A stretch of DNA of 62,332 nt, from NCBI GenBank assembly GCA_016706055.1, contig JADJKL010000016.1, positions 1-62,332 on the forward strand. The letters run 5' to 3'. Numbering within the stretch: the first letter of the stretch is position 1; the number at the start of each line of letters is the position of its first letter. The notes beneath the pieces are model-generated. The model was not told the DNA's origin and ran no database searches. It saw nothing but the letters and a program-made list of their open reading frames with translations. This stretch comes from Chitinophagaceae bacterium. Lineage in GTDB: Bacteria; Bacteroidota; Bacteroidia; Chitinophagales; Chitinophagaceae. This document shows, piece by piece, positions 47,971 through 57,735 of the stretch. The translations under genes were made by a program, and so were the position numbers.

Positions 47971-49817
47971 TCACAATTTCAGCAAAACCACTTTCCCGTC
48001 CATTGTTGAAACAACAAGCAAAGACTTATTAATAACTCTCACTGTATTCACCATAGAATTATCAATTTTATGTGCCCAGTTTATTTTTTTTGTGTAGCCG
48101 GATCAATAGAATAAACAACACCATTCTTCGTACCAAAGAAAACACTTCCATCTTTTTCAATTAACATGGAAGGAACATGTTCGTAATCAAACCCTGCATG
48201 CATCTTCCAGGCAGGAGTTTGCATTTCCCGGCTTGTATTATAGGCTACTATCGTATCCTGCATTGTTTTCCCATATACCCATTTGCCATCTGCTGAAATA
48301 CCGATTGACTCCCGAACAGTAGCATCATTGTTTCGCCATAAAGTTTTTCCGGTAGCTATATCAATCGCAGTCATGTATCTATCAGGCGCCACAATATATA
48401 CAACGCCATCTTGTGTAACTGGTATGCAGGAAGCTGGCGAATAGTTACGAATGGAAGATCCATTATTCCATTTCCAAAAAAGCGATCCGGTATTTTTGTC
48501 CAACGCATATAAATTTTTGTCCCATGCTCCAAACATTACTTTCTCATCATATAATATCGGAGTACTTACAACTGGCCCACTCAACGCAGCATAACTCCAT
48601 ATTATTTGTCCGGTATTTAAATTTAGTTTTCTGAAAGCATGATCACTTCCTCCAATAAATACTTCTTCACCAGAAATTAATGGCGATGCTAAAACTGCTG
48701 CTCCGGTTTTTGTTTTCCATATTAGTTTTCCAGTGTTACTATTCAAACAATATATATTCCCATCACTTGAACCAAATACAACCTTTCCACTGGAAAAGGC
48801 CGGCGATGAAAAAACACTTCCTTTTGTTTTGAATTCCCATTTCCTAATTCCATCTTTTATAGATATCCCTGCAATGTCACCATTCTGATTTCCAAAAATC
48901 ACCAGATCATTGGCAACAACCGGTGTTGAAATTACATTGGCATCAGATGAATAACGCCAAACTTCCTTTACCGCATTATACTTCTTATTGATTGCAAAAT
49001 CAGGACGGGCAAATTTTTTATTCTTATCAAAGTTTCTTGTTTCAAGCTTTACTCCTGTCCAAGGTTTTAGTGTTTCAGTAGCAGGTCTTCTTTCTGAAAA
49101 GATCATTGAATCTTTTCTCACTTCTACAAGGTTATATCCGCCAATCAGGGATTTTGCCCTTAAGTTGGACCGACCCATTACGCCGGGGATGTCTTCAAAA
49201 TTCATTGCTCTATTTGCATGACCATGACCACACAAAACAGCCCATGTATTATAATTTTTCAACCGGTCTGTAATTTCATACCAATTATCTAATCCTTCGT
49301 CAATAGGATAGTGATTTAAAAAAACTACTGGCTGATTGGGTTTTACATTTTTAAGCTCTGCATCTAACCAGTTTACTGCACTTCTGGGAACATGTCCATC
49401 ACTCATTCGAACATATGGACCAGACGCACAGCCTAAAAATCTGATGCCATTATACTCAAAGCTAAATTTGTCGTAGCCAAAAACAGTTGCAAACATATCT
49501 CCGCCACTTTCGCTCCAGCCAGTATCATGATTACCCGGAATAATATACCATGGAATATTCAGGCTATCCAATATCTGTTTAGCCAGTTCTAATTCTTCAT
49601 TTGTTCCAAGCTCAGTTATATCACCGGTCAGCACCACAAATGCTATATCGGACATGCTGTTAATATCTCTTATAGTTCGCCTAAGATCCTCCTCTGCAGC
49701 GCCATTTGGTGAGCCAATATGTGTATCGGAAATAAAGGCAAACCGGAAGGAGGCAAACTGGCCATATGAAATGACTGTAATAAAAGTTGTTAGCAAAACA
49801 AAAAGGATTCTTTTCAT
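47971..49817 (-). CDS. secreted metallophosphoesterase with PQQ-type beta-propeller, frame broken near the end
   Basis: Signal peptide MKRILFVLLTTFITVISYGQ. The first domain (about 25-240) is a calcineurin-type phosphoesterase: SDTHIG, LTGDITE, PGNHDTGW, and the GHGHANR metal motif. The second part is a propeller of PQQ-like repeats, with words such as GDIAGISIKDGIRKWEFKTK, NIYCLNSNTGKLIWK and NLYALDKNTGSLFWKW. The frame stops at 48081 after TQKK. One missing A (plus-strand T run 48084-48091) restores INWAHKIDNSMVNTV and a stop at 47971, 36 residues further. The substrate is unknown. Confidence 0.85.
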
Positions 49818-49931
49818 GCCAGAAAGTTACATCTTAACAAATAAATCAAAAGAGAACCAAAGTTTGCTTTTTTGTTCTTCATACTTTCAGTATTTTTTGA
49901 AAATTCAATATCAACTTTATAACTTTGCTTT

Positions 49932-50438
49932 ATGAAACTAACAGAAGCAAGACAGCAATTCATCAGTAGTTGGGGGGCATTTGGCACTCATTGGGGTATC
50001 AATCGTACGATGGCGCAAATACATGCATTATTACTGATTTGTTCAGACCCGATTACACAGGACGATATAATGGAAGAGCTAAATATCAGCCGAGGCAATA
50101 CGAATATGAATATCAGAGAACTCATCAACTGGGGATTGGTGGAAAGAGTAATACTGCCTGGTGAACGAAAAGAATTTTTCCTTGCAGAAAAAGATATATG
50201 GAAAGTAGTAAAACTAATCGTTAAAGAAAGAAAGAAGAGAGAACTCGAACCAATGCTTCAGTTGTTAGATAAGCTTGAAGAAGTAGAAGGCGACAAGAGA
50301 GATAAGAATGTAAAATCATTTCTTGAAACAGTAGGTAATATTAAAAAATTGGGCAAGCAGGCCGATAAGACTTTGGACACAATGATAAAAGCAGAAGAAA
50401 GCTGGTTCATTAGTTCGCTGATGAAAATATTTAAATAA
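49932..50438 (+). CDS. GbsR/MarR-type transcriptional regulator
   Basis: A 168-residue regulator. The N-terminal winged helix (HWGINRTMAQIHALLLICSD through ISRGNTNMNIRELINWGLVE) is typical of the GbsR group. A helical, Lys-rich C-terminal part follows (VVKLIVKERKKRELEPML). GbsR regulators often control osmoprotectant or membrane-transport genes, but no such gene lies nearby. It starts 114 bases from the divergent phosphoesterase gene, so one could regulate the other. Confidence 0.85.
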   Translation: MKLTEARQQFISSWGAFGTHWGINRTMAQIHALLLICSDPITQDDIMEELNISRGNTNMNIRELINWGLVERVILPGERKEFFLAEKDIWKVVKLIVKERKKRELEPMLQLLDKLEEVEGDKRDKNVKSFLETVGNIKKLGKQADKTLDTMIKAEESWFISSLMKIFK

Positions 50439-50512
50439 TAAATATTTCTCAATGTAAAATCAAGAATCAATATTTCATACTAAAATTCAATAATCATTAA
50501 TAGTTTTACTTT

Positions 50513-50878
50513 ATGAATAAAAAGAAAACATTGGTTTTAGGTGCATCTGATAATCCTTCTAGGTATAGTTACCTTGCCATTCAACGGTTAAGAAAAAACG
50601 ACCATCCTGTTGTAGCTATTGGGAGAAAAGATAGTCGTGTAGAAGATGTTACAATCATTAAAGAAAAAAAGGAATTCGAAAATATTGATACAGTTACACT
50701 TTATCTTAATCCACAACACCAGTTGGAATATTACGATTACATCCTATCGTTAAAACCCAATAGAATTATTTTCAATCCTGGAGCCGAAAACGCTGAACTG
50801 GCAAGCCTTGCACAAAAAAATAACATCCAGACCTTAGAAGCCTGCACACTGGTTATGCTAAGTACAAACCAGTACTGA
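50513..50878 (+). CDS. CoA-binding domain protein
   Basis: A 121-residue single Rossmann-like domain. TLVLGASDNPSRYSYLAIQRL at the start and VVAIGRKD are the CoA_binding family pattern, followed by DTVTLYLNPQHQ and FNPGAENAEL. It is the stand-alone small form (like YccU-type proteins). The ligand could be CoA or a related nucleotide. It lies 74 bases behind the regulator gene. Confidence 0.82.
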   Translation: MNKKKTLVLGASDNPSRYSYLAIQRLRKNDHPVVAIGRKDSRVEDVTIIKEKKEFENIDTVTLYLNPQHQLEYYDYILSLKPNRIIFNPGAENAELASLAQKNNIQTLEACTLVMLSTNQY

Positions 50879-51075
50879 ATCGTAATTCAACATACCCTGG
50901 ATAAGAAACTTTACGATTAACAAAGGGTACTACTCCTCAATCTTTCCATTTTGCTTTTACATTGTTTGGAATAAAATAAAATTTTCACAAACCTTGTACG
51001 ACCGTACCAATTGAAGGCTGCAATCCCAAACCAAGATTGCTGAACAATATCCTTTGTCCAATTAAAAAAACAAAA

Positions 51076-51546
51076 ATGAAAAACCTTCGTACCCATGCAG
51101 TATGCGTATGTCTTTCGCTAATGAGTATATGCTCTTATGCACAAAGCAACACACGGCCGCCTTTAAATGAACCAGATTACAACAAGCCAAGGCTCTTCAA
51201 CAATTTGCCAGAAAGAATTCCATTTAGTGTAACCAATGTTACCTCTCTTTTCAACGCTTCTATAGGGGCAGCGGTTGATTTAGGGCTGTCGGACACGGTT
51301 CCATTTACGATGGATGGTGAAGTAATTGCCACTTCTTTCAGTGATAAAGTGCAGAAGCTGGTTGTCCGTTCTTCAAATTATCCTGGTGCAAACATGACTA
51401 TTTCTAAAGTCACAAATAATGATGGCTCTGTTTCGTATCATGGCAGAATACTCAGTATTAAGCATGGTGATTTTTATGAATTACAAAAAAGTATTGAAGG
51501 CTATGTGCTAGTCAAAAAAAGTTTTTACGACCTGATTAATGAATAA
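51076..51546 (+). CDS. secreted hypothetical protein, 156 aa
   Basis: Starts MKNLRTHAVCVCLSLMSICSYAQ, a signal peptide. The rest (NTRPPLNEPDYNKPRLFNNL through SIEGYVLVKKSFYDLI) is not recognised, but its location 65 bases before the secreted metzincin gene, in the same direction, suggests co-expression. The ATG at 51076 is preferred to an upstream in-frame one at 51037 because it begins the signal peptide. Confidence 0.7.
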   Translation: MKNLRTHAVCVCLSLMSICSYAQSNTRPPLNEPDYNKPRLFNNLPERIPFSVTNVTSLFNASIGAAVDLGLSDTVPFTMDGEVIATSFSDKVQKLVVRSSNYPGANMTISKVTNNDGSVSYHGRILSIKHGDFYELQKSIEGYVLVKKSFYDLINE

Positions 51547-51611
51547 CTGACCCGTTTTATATCCGTCCCAATCACTTGTACCTATTGAAAAAATTAAAAT
51601 CCTACTTTGTT

Positions 51612-53219
51612 ATGAAAAATCTTTTACAAACCTGTTTTATTGCAGTGGCATTATGCGCTGCGGTAGCAACAAAAGCACAGGTTCCTATTCTAAATAGTCA
51701 CCCAACTGCATCTGCAGTTATGTTTCTCGATTTTGATGGTCATACAGTTGAAAATACTTCTTGGAATGTTTCCGGACCAATGATTATGGCAGGTTCAGGT
51801 TTAACATCAGCGCAAATAACTGATATATTTAACCGTGTTGCCGAAGACTATCGTCCTTTTAATTTGAATATAACTACTGATTCAACTAAGTTTTTGGCAG
51901 CACCAAAGGCAACCAGAATGAGAGTTATTTTAACTACAAGCTGGGAATGGTATGGTTCTGCAGGTGGTGTAGCCTTTGTTGGCTCTTTTAATTGGGGGCA
52001 ATATGACGACGAAGTACCATGCTTTATTTTTAGTTCTCTTCTGGGAAGTGTAAAGTATATTTCAGAAGCAGCTTCACATGAAGCGGGACATACCTTAGGT
52101 CTGTATCACCAATCAAGATATGATGCCAGTTGTACTAAAGTTTCTGATTACCATTCTGGTGGCGGCACCGGCGAAATAGGCTGGGCTCCAATAATGGGAG
52201 TTGGTTATTACCAAAACCTTACGCTGTGGAATAATGGACCAAACTCTTATGGTTGCACAAACTATCAAAGCGATTTGTCAGTAATTACATCTGGAGCCAA
52301 TGGTTTTACTTACCGTCCGGATGATCATGCCGGAACTTTTGCCGGAGCAACAGTTGCAACATTTAGCAGCAACCAGTTTACCGTAAATGGAATTATAGAG
52401 CAAAACACCGATATGGATTATATCAAGTTTACTCAACCTGCTACAGGACGCTTTCAGTTATCTGCAATACCTTATAATGTTGGTTCTGGAAACAGCGGTT
52501 CTGATTTGGATTTACAGGTGAGTCTATATAATAATTCTCAAACACTAATTGCTGCATATAATCCTGGTACATTATTAAGCTCCGTTATTGATTCTGTGCT
52601 TACGGCTGGAACTTATTACCTGAGAGTAGAAGGTAAAGGAAATATATATGCACCTAATTATGCCAGCCTTGGTTCTTATGCATTACAAGGTTCATACAGT
52701 ACTGGCGGAACTTTACCATTAAGAAGACTTGAACTTACCGGAGAATTGGTAAATGACAAGCACAAATTAAACTGGTTAATTGATGCCGATGAACAAGTCA
52801 TAAGCCAAGTACTGGAAGTAGCTACTGATGGAAGGAACTTTAGCCCGGTTACAGCTCCCAACACATCCGACAGGCAATTCCTATACAGACCGTATGTTAG
52901 CACTGCTGCGCAATACAGGTTAAACGTAACATTTGATAATGATAAACAGTACTATTCCAACATTGTTACTCTTCGTGGAAACGGTTCTGTAGTACGACCT
53001 AAAATTCTGAACAACCTTATCAATAATAGCCTGATTACCGTTAACAGCCCAGGTAGCTACAATTACATCATTTTAGATATGAATAGTAAAGTAACTCACA
53101 GAGGACAGTTAACAGCAGGTTTAAATAATATATCAGCCGACCGCATTACTGGTGGAATGTATATGATTCAATACACAAACGGTGTTGAACAATGGACCGA
53201 TAAATTCATCCGCCAATAA
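51612..53219 (+). CDS. secreted metzincin metalloprotease with type IX-like C-terminal tail
   Basis: A 535-residue exported protease. Signal peptide MKNLLQTCFIAVALCAAVATKA. HEAGHTLGLYH is the zinc-binding HExxHxxGxxH site, and GWAPIMGVGYY provides the Met-turn. A pre-peptidase-type beta domain follows (DYIKFTQPATGRFQLSA through YYLRVEGKGN). The C-terminal 150 or so residues end with a sorting-like domain (GGMYMIQYTNGVEQWTDKFI). This fits export by the type IX system whose PorT gene lies 3 kb downstream. The start at 51576 also in frame would add 12 residues before the signal peptide. Confidence 0.85.
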   Translation: MKNLLQTCFIAVALCAAVATKAQVPILNSHPTASAVMFLDFDGHTVENTSWNVSGPMIMAGSGLTSAQITDIFNRVAEDYRPFNLNITTDSTKFLAAPKATRMRVILTTSWEWYGSAGGVAFVGSFNWGQYDDEVPCFIFSSLLGSVKYISEAASHEAGHTLGLYHQSRYDASCTKVSDYHSGGGTGEIGWAPIMGVGYYQNLTLWNNGPNSYGCTNYQSDLSVITSGANGFTYRPDDHAGTFAGATVATFSSNQFTVNGIIEQNTDMDYIKFTQPATGRFQLSAIPYNVGSGNSGSDLDLQVSLYNNSQTLIAAYNPGTLLSSVIDSVLTAGTYYLRVEGKGNIYAPNYASLGSYALQGSYSTGGTLPLRRLELTGELVNDKHKLNWLIDADEQVISQVLEVATDGRNFSPVTAPNTSDRQFLYRPYVSTAAQYRLNVTFDNDKQYYSNIVTLRGNGSVVRPKILNNLINNSLITVNSPGSYNYIILDMNSKVTHRGQLTAGLNNISADRITGGMYMIQYTNGVEQWTDKFIRQ

Positions 53220-53269
53220 ACTTTTAAATTCTGGTAACAGAATCTTAATCCGTACCCCAATTGTTAATC

Positions 53270-53300
53270 AAAGGTTTTCCTGTAACTTAGGAAAACCTTT
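53270..53300 (+). terminator. hairpin terminator behind the metzincin gene
   Basis: AAAGGTTTTCC (53270-53280) and GGAAAACCTTT (53290-53300) form an 11-bp stem, with T at 53301-53304. It lies 50 bases after the metzincin stop. Its right arm also contains the AGGA in front of the next start codon (53305), so it may double as a structure over that ribosome site. Confidence 0.75.
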
Positions 53301-53304
53301 TTTT

Positions 53305-53778
53305 ATGCTTTGGAGAAAATTTAATGGAGACCCTATTGATTTACCCATCATGCAAGCGGTTGAAAATGCAATCAAAAGAGAAACTGCAAATGGTTTCCAT
53401 TTGAAAGTTTGCATTGGTACCGACTCACAGGTAAAAGGGAAAGACACAGAATTTGCTACAGTAATTGTATTCCTGCGAGAAGGACATGGCGGCTTTATGT
53501 TTATTCACAACGAAAAAACAAAGCACCAGTACTCCATCAAGGAAAGAATGCTGATGGAAGTAGCCAAGAGTATCGAAATTGCTTATGAACTTTGCAATCT
53601 GTTCACTGTGTATAACGTAGAGATGGAAGTACATGCCGACATCAATACCAATCCACAGTTCAAAAGTAATGATGCATTAAAAGAAGCAATGGGCTACATT
53701 CTTGGAATGGGCTTTGCTTTCAAGGCCAAACCAGAAGCATTTGCCAGCAGTAGCTGCGCCAATAAAGTAGTGAATTAG
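53305..53778 (+). CDS. RNase H-like nuclease of the YkuK (DUF458) family
   Basis: A 157-residue protein with the YkuK pattern: MLWRKFNGDPIDLPIMQAVE, CIGTDSQVKGKDTEFATVIVF (first acidic residues of an RNase H fold), RMLMEVAKSIEIAYEL, and VEVHADINTNPQFKSN-like acidic end. The ATG at 53305 starts directly behind the terminator hairpin; the frame is open upstream but overlaps the metzincin gene and the hairpin. Activity of the family is inferred from fold only. Confidence 0.8.
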   Translation: MLWRKFNGDPIDLPIMQAVENAIKRETANGFHLKVCIGTDSQVKGKDTEFATVIVFLREGHGGFMFIHNEKTKHQYSIKERMLMEVAKSIEIAYELCNLFTVYNVEMEVHADINTNPQFKSNDALKEAMGYILGMGFAFKAKPEAFASSSCANKVVN

Positions 53779-53827
53779 AGTTGGCTGAATAGTTAGCCAG
53801 TTGTCTATGGAAATACCGGCCAGCATC

Positions 53828-54169
53828 TTAGTCCGCCTTAGGCTTTCTTTTTCTTCTTAAACCTATTATAAGTATAATAAGAAATCCTGCACCCAAAAGA
53901 ATTCTCATCATTGCACTTCTCTTCTTTTTGGCATCATTCTCTTTTTGAATTTCCTGAATGTATCGCATGTTCCGATCAATATCATCATAATTATCACTCG
54001 GCTTAATAGTAGAGATTTTGTTTGAAATACTATCTTTCAGCACATTCGTTTTTTGCACTAATGAGTCAGGATTAAGCGGCTGCTTATCAGCAGATACTTC
54101 ATCTGTTTGGCTGTAAGATAAAAAAGACAAAGTGAGTAATGATGCCACTAAAAACCCTTTCATATACAA
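53828..54169 (-). CDS. hypothetical exported or membrane protein, 113 aa
   Basis: N-terminal hydrophobic segment (MKGFLVASLLTLSFLSYSQ) resembles a signal peptide and a second segment lies near the C-terminus (MMRILLGAGFLIILIIGL) before a basic tail (RRKRKPKAD). The middle is acidic and Ser/Asn-rich. The layout fits a periplasmic loop with a C-terminal anchor. I do not recognise a family. It is downstream of another small gene on the same strand (27 bases). Confidence 0.55.
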   Translation of the reverse strand: MYMKGFLVASLLTLSFLSYSQTDEVSADKQPLNPDSLVQKTNVLKDSISNKISTIKPSDNYDDIDRNMRYIQEIQKENDAKKKRSAMMRILLGAGFLIILIIGLRRKRKPKAD

Positions 54170-54195
54170 TAAAACTTAAAGGAGAAGAATGCTGG

Positions 54196-54390
54196 TTATT
54201 TTATTTGAAAATCAGACTCGGGTGTTTTATCATTCGTATGATCTGCAAATAACTGAGAAGCTGAATGTGTAGTAATGGCAGAAAAGCCTTTCTCCATCTT
54301 TTTGCTATCTTCTTGTGCTAGTGCAAATGTAACAAGCACCATGACGAATAGAACGACAACTATATTTTTTTCGGATAAGATAGGTTTCAT
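54196..54390 (-). CDS. small exported protein, 64 aa
   Basis: Starts with a short charged part followed by a hydrophobic segment (IVVVLFVMVLVTFALAQ), likely a signal peptide; the remaining 37 or so residues are polar. I do not recognise a family. It precedes the 113-residue gene by 27 bases on the same strand. Weak evidence because of its length. Confidence 0.45.
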   Translation of the reverse strand: MKPILSEKNIVVVLFVMVLVTFALAQEDSKKMEKGFSAITTHSASQLFADHTNDKTPESDFQIK

Positions 54391-54462
54391 AAACAGTTCG
54401 TAATGGGCTGCAAATTAAGAAATAATCCTAAACATCAAATACCCTAATTGTAGTATATATGC

Positions 54463-55080
54463 CTAAAGTTTCGTAAAACTACCATTCAACCCGCCTATAT
54501 AATCGAGCAATTCTTTTCTTCCATCCTTTTTTACAGCCGATGTGACAAAGTTTGGTGGCGGCTCTTCCCAGTTTTCTGACAAAGCGGCTAAGAAGCTTTT
54601 TACGTTTCTATCAGTAGCACCCGGTTTATTTTTATCTGCTTTGGTAAATACCAGCACAAAAGGTATCTGCCACTCTCCTAACTGATTAATAAACTCCAAA
54701 TCAATTGCCTGTGGTGTATGGCGGCTGTCTATCAGCACAAATAAACACACAAGGTTTTCTCGCAGCCGGATATAGGATTCAATCATATTACCCCAGTTTC
54801 TCCGAGCTTTTTGCGACACGGTGGCATAACCATAACCCGGCAAATCCACCAAGTACCATTTCTTTTTATTCTTAGATACTATTTCAAAGTGATTGATAAG
54901 CTGTGTCTTTCCCGGTGTGCCCGATGTTTTGGCTAGGTTATGCTGATTCGTCACCATATTTATCAACGAACTTTTTCCCACATTACTTCTACCAATAAAA
55001 GCATACTCCGGACCATCCGCTGGTGGGCATTGTTTGTACGTAGCACTGCTGATAATATATTTGCCTGAAATTATTTCCAT
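54463..55080 (-). CDS. engB: ribosome biogenesis GTPase EngB (YsxC)
   Basis: A 205-residue TRAFAC GTPase. GRSNVGKSSLINM is G1, TPGKT the switch-I region, DLPGYG G3, FTKADK G4 and SAVKKDG G5. The order and spacing are those of EngB, involved in large-subunit assembly. The ATG at 55080 is chosen; an upstream start (55140) would add residues outside the family. It is divergent from ubiE. Confidence 0.94.
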   Translation of the reverse strand: MEIISGKYIISSATYKQCPPADGPEYAFIGRSNVGKSSLINMVTNQHNLAKTSGTPGKTQLINHFEIVSKNKKKWYLVDLPGYGYATVSQKARRNWGNMIESYIRLRENLVCLFVLIDSRHTPQAIDLEFINQLGEWQIPFVLVFTKADKNKPGATDRNVKSFLAALSENWEEPPPNFVTSAVKKDGRKELLDYIGGLNGSFTKL

Positions 55081-55201
55081 GAGGACTGCAAGATAACATT
55101 TAATGCAAGAGGTATGAGGTCTGAAGTCAGAGTGTATCAATCGACTCCAGCCTCATACATCATACCTCCTACTTCCGTCCTCTGTTTTCTCTCTTCCTCA
55201 C

Positions 55202-55209
55202 TATCTTTG
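55202..55209 (+). promoter_or_regulatory. possible -7 promoter element of ubiE
   Basis: TATCTTTG matches the Bacteroidota -7 consensus TAnnTTTG. It ends 6 bases before the ubiE ATG (55216), which would give a nearly leaderless message. No clear -33 TTG is seen, so this is tentative. Confidence 0.3.
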
Positions 55210-55215
55210 CTGCCC

Positions 55216-55969
55216 ATGTCCAATTCATTACCCCACGACCATATTACTCCCTTTAAAGATTCTGAAAAAGGCAAAAAAGAACAGGTGGCTGATATGTTTG
55301 ATAAAATAGCCCCGAAGTATGATGCCATGAACCGTGTCCTCTCTGCCCGAACGGATATTGGCTGGCGCAAAAAAGCCATCAATATGCTGAAAAAGGACAG
55401 CCCAAAGCATATGCTGGACGTAGCCACCGGTACTGCAGATATGGCCATTTTGACCTGCAAAATGCTGGATCCTGAAAAAATTGACGGCATTGATATATCC
55501 GAAGGAATGCTGGAGCTGGGCCGAAAAAAGATTGAAAAAGAGCAACTTACCCACAAAATTGAACTACACACCGGCGACTCAGAAACAATAAATTTTGCAG
55601 ATAATACGTTTGATGCGGTAATGGTGGCATTTGGAGTACGGAACTTTGAAAACCTGGAAAAAGGCCTTGCTGAGATGAAAAGGGTATTAAAACCCAGAGG
55701 CCGGTTAATAGTGCTTGAATTTTCGAAACCACGGCGAAAACTTATAAAAAGGATTTTACAACCTGTACATGGGCATTGTGGCTCCGCAGGTGGCTCGTTG
55801 GTTCAAACAGAATAAAGAAGCCTATCAATACCTGAACGAATCATCCATTGCGTTTCCGGATCGCCATTTATTTACTGACATTTTAAAAAAAGTGGGATAC
55901 GCTGATACCAGTTTTACACCACTCAGTTTAGGAATATGTTGCATTTACGCCGGAACAAAACCCGAATAA
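55216..55969 (+). CDS. ubiE: demethylmenaquinone methyltransferase UbiE/MenG, frame broken once
   Basis: Methylates demethylmenaquinone with S-adenosylmethionine. DMFDKIAPKYDAMNRVLS is the family start, LDVATGTADMA motif I, and FGVRNFENLEKGLAEMKRVLKPRG the family core. One missing T at 55754-55757 breaks the frame; with it the text reads RIFYNLYMGIVAPQVARWF, then PLSLGICCIY to the stop at 55969. Repaired length is about 250. The gene end overlaps the porT-like start by 34 bases. Confidence 0.92.
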
Positions 55970-56685
55970 AAAAGAATAGTGCATTATTAATGCTGTCAGC
56001 ATTGTTATTGATTAGCTCTATTACATCTGCACAGATTGACAGGTATGAGTTAAACATGCCCGACCATGATGATAAGCCTTATTATTTTGGTATGACATTG
56101 GGCATTAATTTAGCCCGTTTTCAAACCTATTTACATCCCCGCTTTTTAGAAAGTGATAGTGTGTATGTGGCCGAGCCGGTTAACTCTGGTGGTTTCACCT
56201 TGGGTCTTTCTGCTACCGCAAGATTATCTAATCGTTTTCAGCTACGTTTCAATCCGCAGTTAATGTTTATTGAGCGAAATATTTTTTACAATCTCAAGCA
56301 TCCTGATATTGACGGCCTAACAGAAGTAACTAAAAAGGTGGAATCCGTAATCGTTTCTTTTCCAATACAACTAAAATTTCAGAGTGATCGCATTGGCAAC
56401 TTCCGGGTGTACGCATTAGCAGGTATGAAGGGCGACATAGATATGGCCAGTAATGCCCGTGCAAAAAGGGCAGAAGAATTGGTAAAAATTTGGAAGTATG
56501 ACTACGGTCCTGAGTTTGGTATCGGCTTCAATTTTTTCTTTGATAGCTTTATTTTTTCTCCCGAAATAAAAATAAGCAACGGCCTGCGAAACATACATGC
56601 AAGAGATGAGAACCTTCGCTTCTCCAATGTGTTTGATAAAATACAATCGAGAATGATTGTGTTTAGTATTCATTTGGAAGGATAA
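55936..56685 (+). CDS. porT: PorT-family outer-membrane beta-barrel protein (type IX secretion)
   Basis: A 249-residue protein with a signal peptide (ALLMLSALLLISSITSAQ) and a beta-rich body ending in aromatic, amphipathic strands (RMIVFSIHLEG). Alternating strands such as RFQLRFNPQLMFIERNIFYN and EFGIGFNFFFDSFIFSPEIK fit an outer-membrane barrel. The PorT family functions in type IX secretion. The position directly behind ubiE matches what is usual in Bacteroidota. The start overlaps ubiE by 34 bases; a start at 55990 is also possible. Confidence 0.82.
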   Translation: MLHLRRNKTRIKKNSALLMLSALLLISSITSAQIDRYELNMPDHDDKPYYFGMTLGINLARFQTYLHPRFLESDSVYVAEPVNSGGFTLGLSATARLSNRFQLRFNPQLMFIERNIFYNLKHPDIDGLTEVTKKVESVIVSFPIQLKFQSDRIGNFRVYALAGMKGDIDMASNARAKRAEELVKIWKYDYGPEFGIGFNFFFDSFIFSPEIKISNGLRNIHARDENLRFSNVFDKIQSRMIVFSIHLEG

Positions 56686-56758
56686 GACTTGGTGTCTCGC
56701 CCTGAAATAGGTTGACTACGAATCAATCAAAAATTGACTTAAAAAATACAAATCATAC

Positions 56759-57604
56759 ATGGTTTCAAAAACTAATAACGTTGCACTACTTGTACATAGT
56801 TGTGACAGGTATGAGCTATTATTCAATGGATTTGAGGCCTTCTTCTCGAAGTATTGGGATTTTAAGATTAACAGCAATTACTATTTTGCAACAGAAGAAA
56901 AAAAAGTAACCCTGGATAATTTTGTCAATATCCAGTCTGGAAAAGGAGAATGGACTGACAGATTAAGAAATTTGCTAGAAGAAAAAATTAAAGAAGAATA
57001 TATACTATACTTTCAGGAAGATATGTGGCTAAATAAAAAAGTTAATCCAAACTTCTTTAATCACCTATTTGAGTTAGCACAAAAAAATAACTGGCAACAG
57101 GTAAAATTACATAGCTCTGAAGTCTATAAAACAACTTCAACAGATAACTTCATTGAAGGATTTAATATTGCCATAGTTGACAATGCAAACTCAGATTTTC
57201 TCATGTCACATCAAGTTACCTTATGGAACAAGGATTTTCTTTTGAAGCAGCTCAAAAGAAATGAACATCCTTGGAGGAATGAGCGAAAAGGAACAAAACG
57301 ACTAAAAAAAAATAATCCGGAAATCATTCATATCGACTACTTCGCAGAAAATGGTAATAAAGAAATCAATAACAACAACAATCCAATATTGAGAAGCGAA
57401 TATCAAACTATATCTATGAATGGCCTTTTAAATAGCAATATCGAGCCTTTCCTTACAGAATTAAAATGTGAAGACATCAAGCAGCAGCAATATGCATTAA
57501 AACTCGAACACAACTATAAAAATGGGCTTACACATGATGGCAAACCTAAACCAAGAAAAGTTGACATATTTAAAAGAACAAAAAACTGGTTACAAGGGAA
57601 ATAA
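56759..57604 (+). CDS. hypothetical protein with glycosyltransferase-like features, 281 aa
   Basis: Starts MVSKTNNVALLVHSCDRYELLFNGF. YILYFQEDMWLNKKVNP resembles the acidic D/E-rich active segment of GT-A type sugar transferases, and the rest (VTLWNKDFLLKQLKRNEHPW) fits a catalytic fold with a lysine-rich tail. The match is at the level of pattern only. No transmembrane segment or export signal. It is isolated between the porT-like gene and a convergent outer-membrane gene. Confidence 0.55.
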   Translation: MVSKTNNVALLVHSCDRYELLFNGFEAFFSKYWDFKINSNYYFATEEKKVTLDNFVNIQSGKGEWTDRLRNLLEEKIKEEYILYFQEDMWLNKKVNPNFFNHLFELAQKNNWQQVKLHSSEVYKTTSTDNFIEGFNIAIVDNANSDFLMSHQVTLWNKDFLLKQLKRNEHPWRNERKGTKRLKKNNPEIIHIDYFAENGNKEINNNNNPILRSEYQTISMNGLLNSNIEPFLTELKCEDIKQQQYALKLEHNYKNGLTHDGKPKPRKVDIFKRTKNWLQGK

Positions 57605-57735
57605 AATAAGGTCATTTGGGTTAGTCTACGATTATCAACAGTTAACTTAATTTTTTCTACACAGTGTTTCTTTTCCTCCAGTCATTATTTTACTTCCTAG
57701 AGCTGGCTGTCGCTTGTAAGATCAAAGAGTAATTA

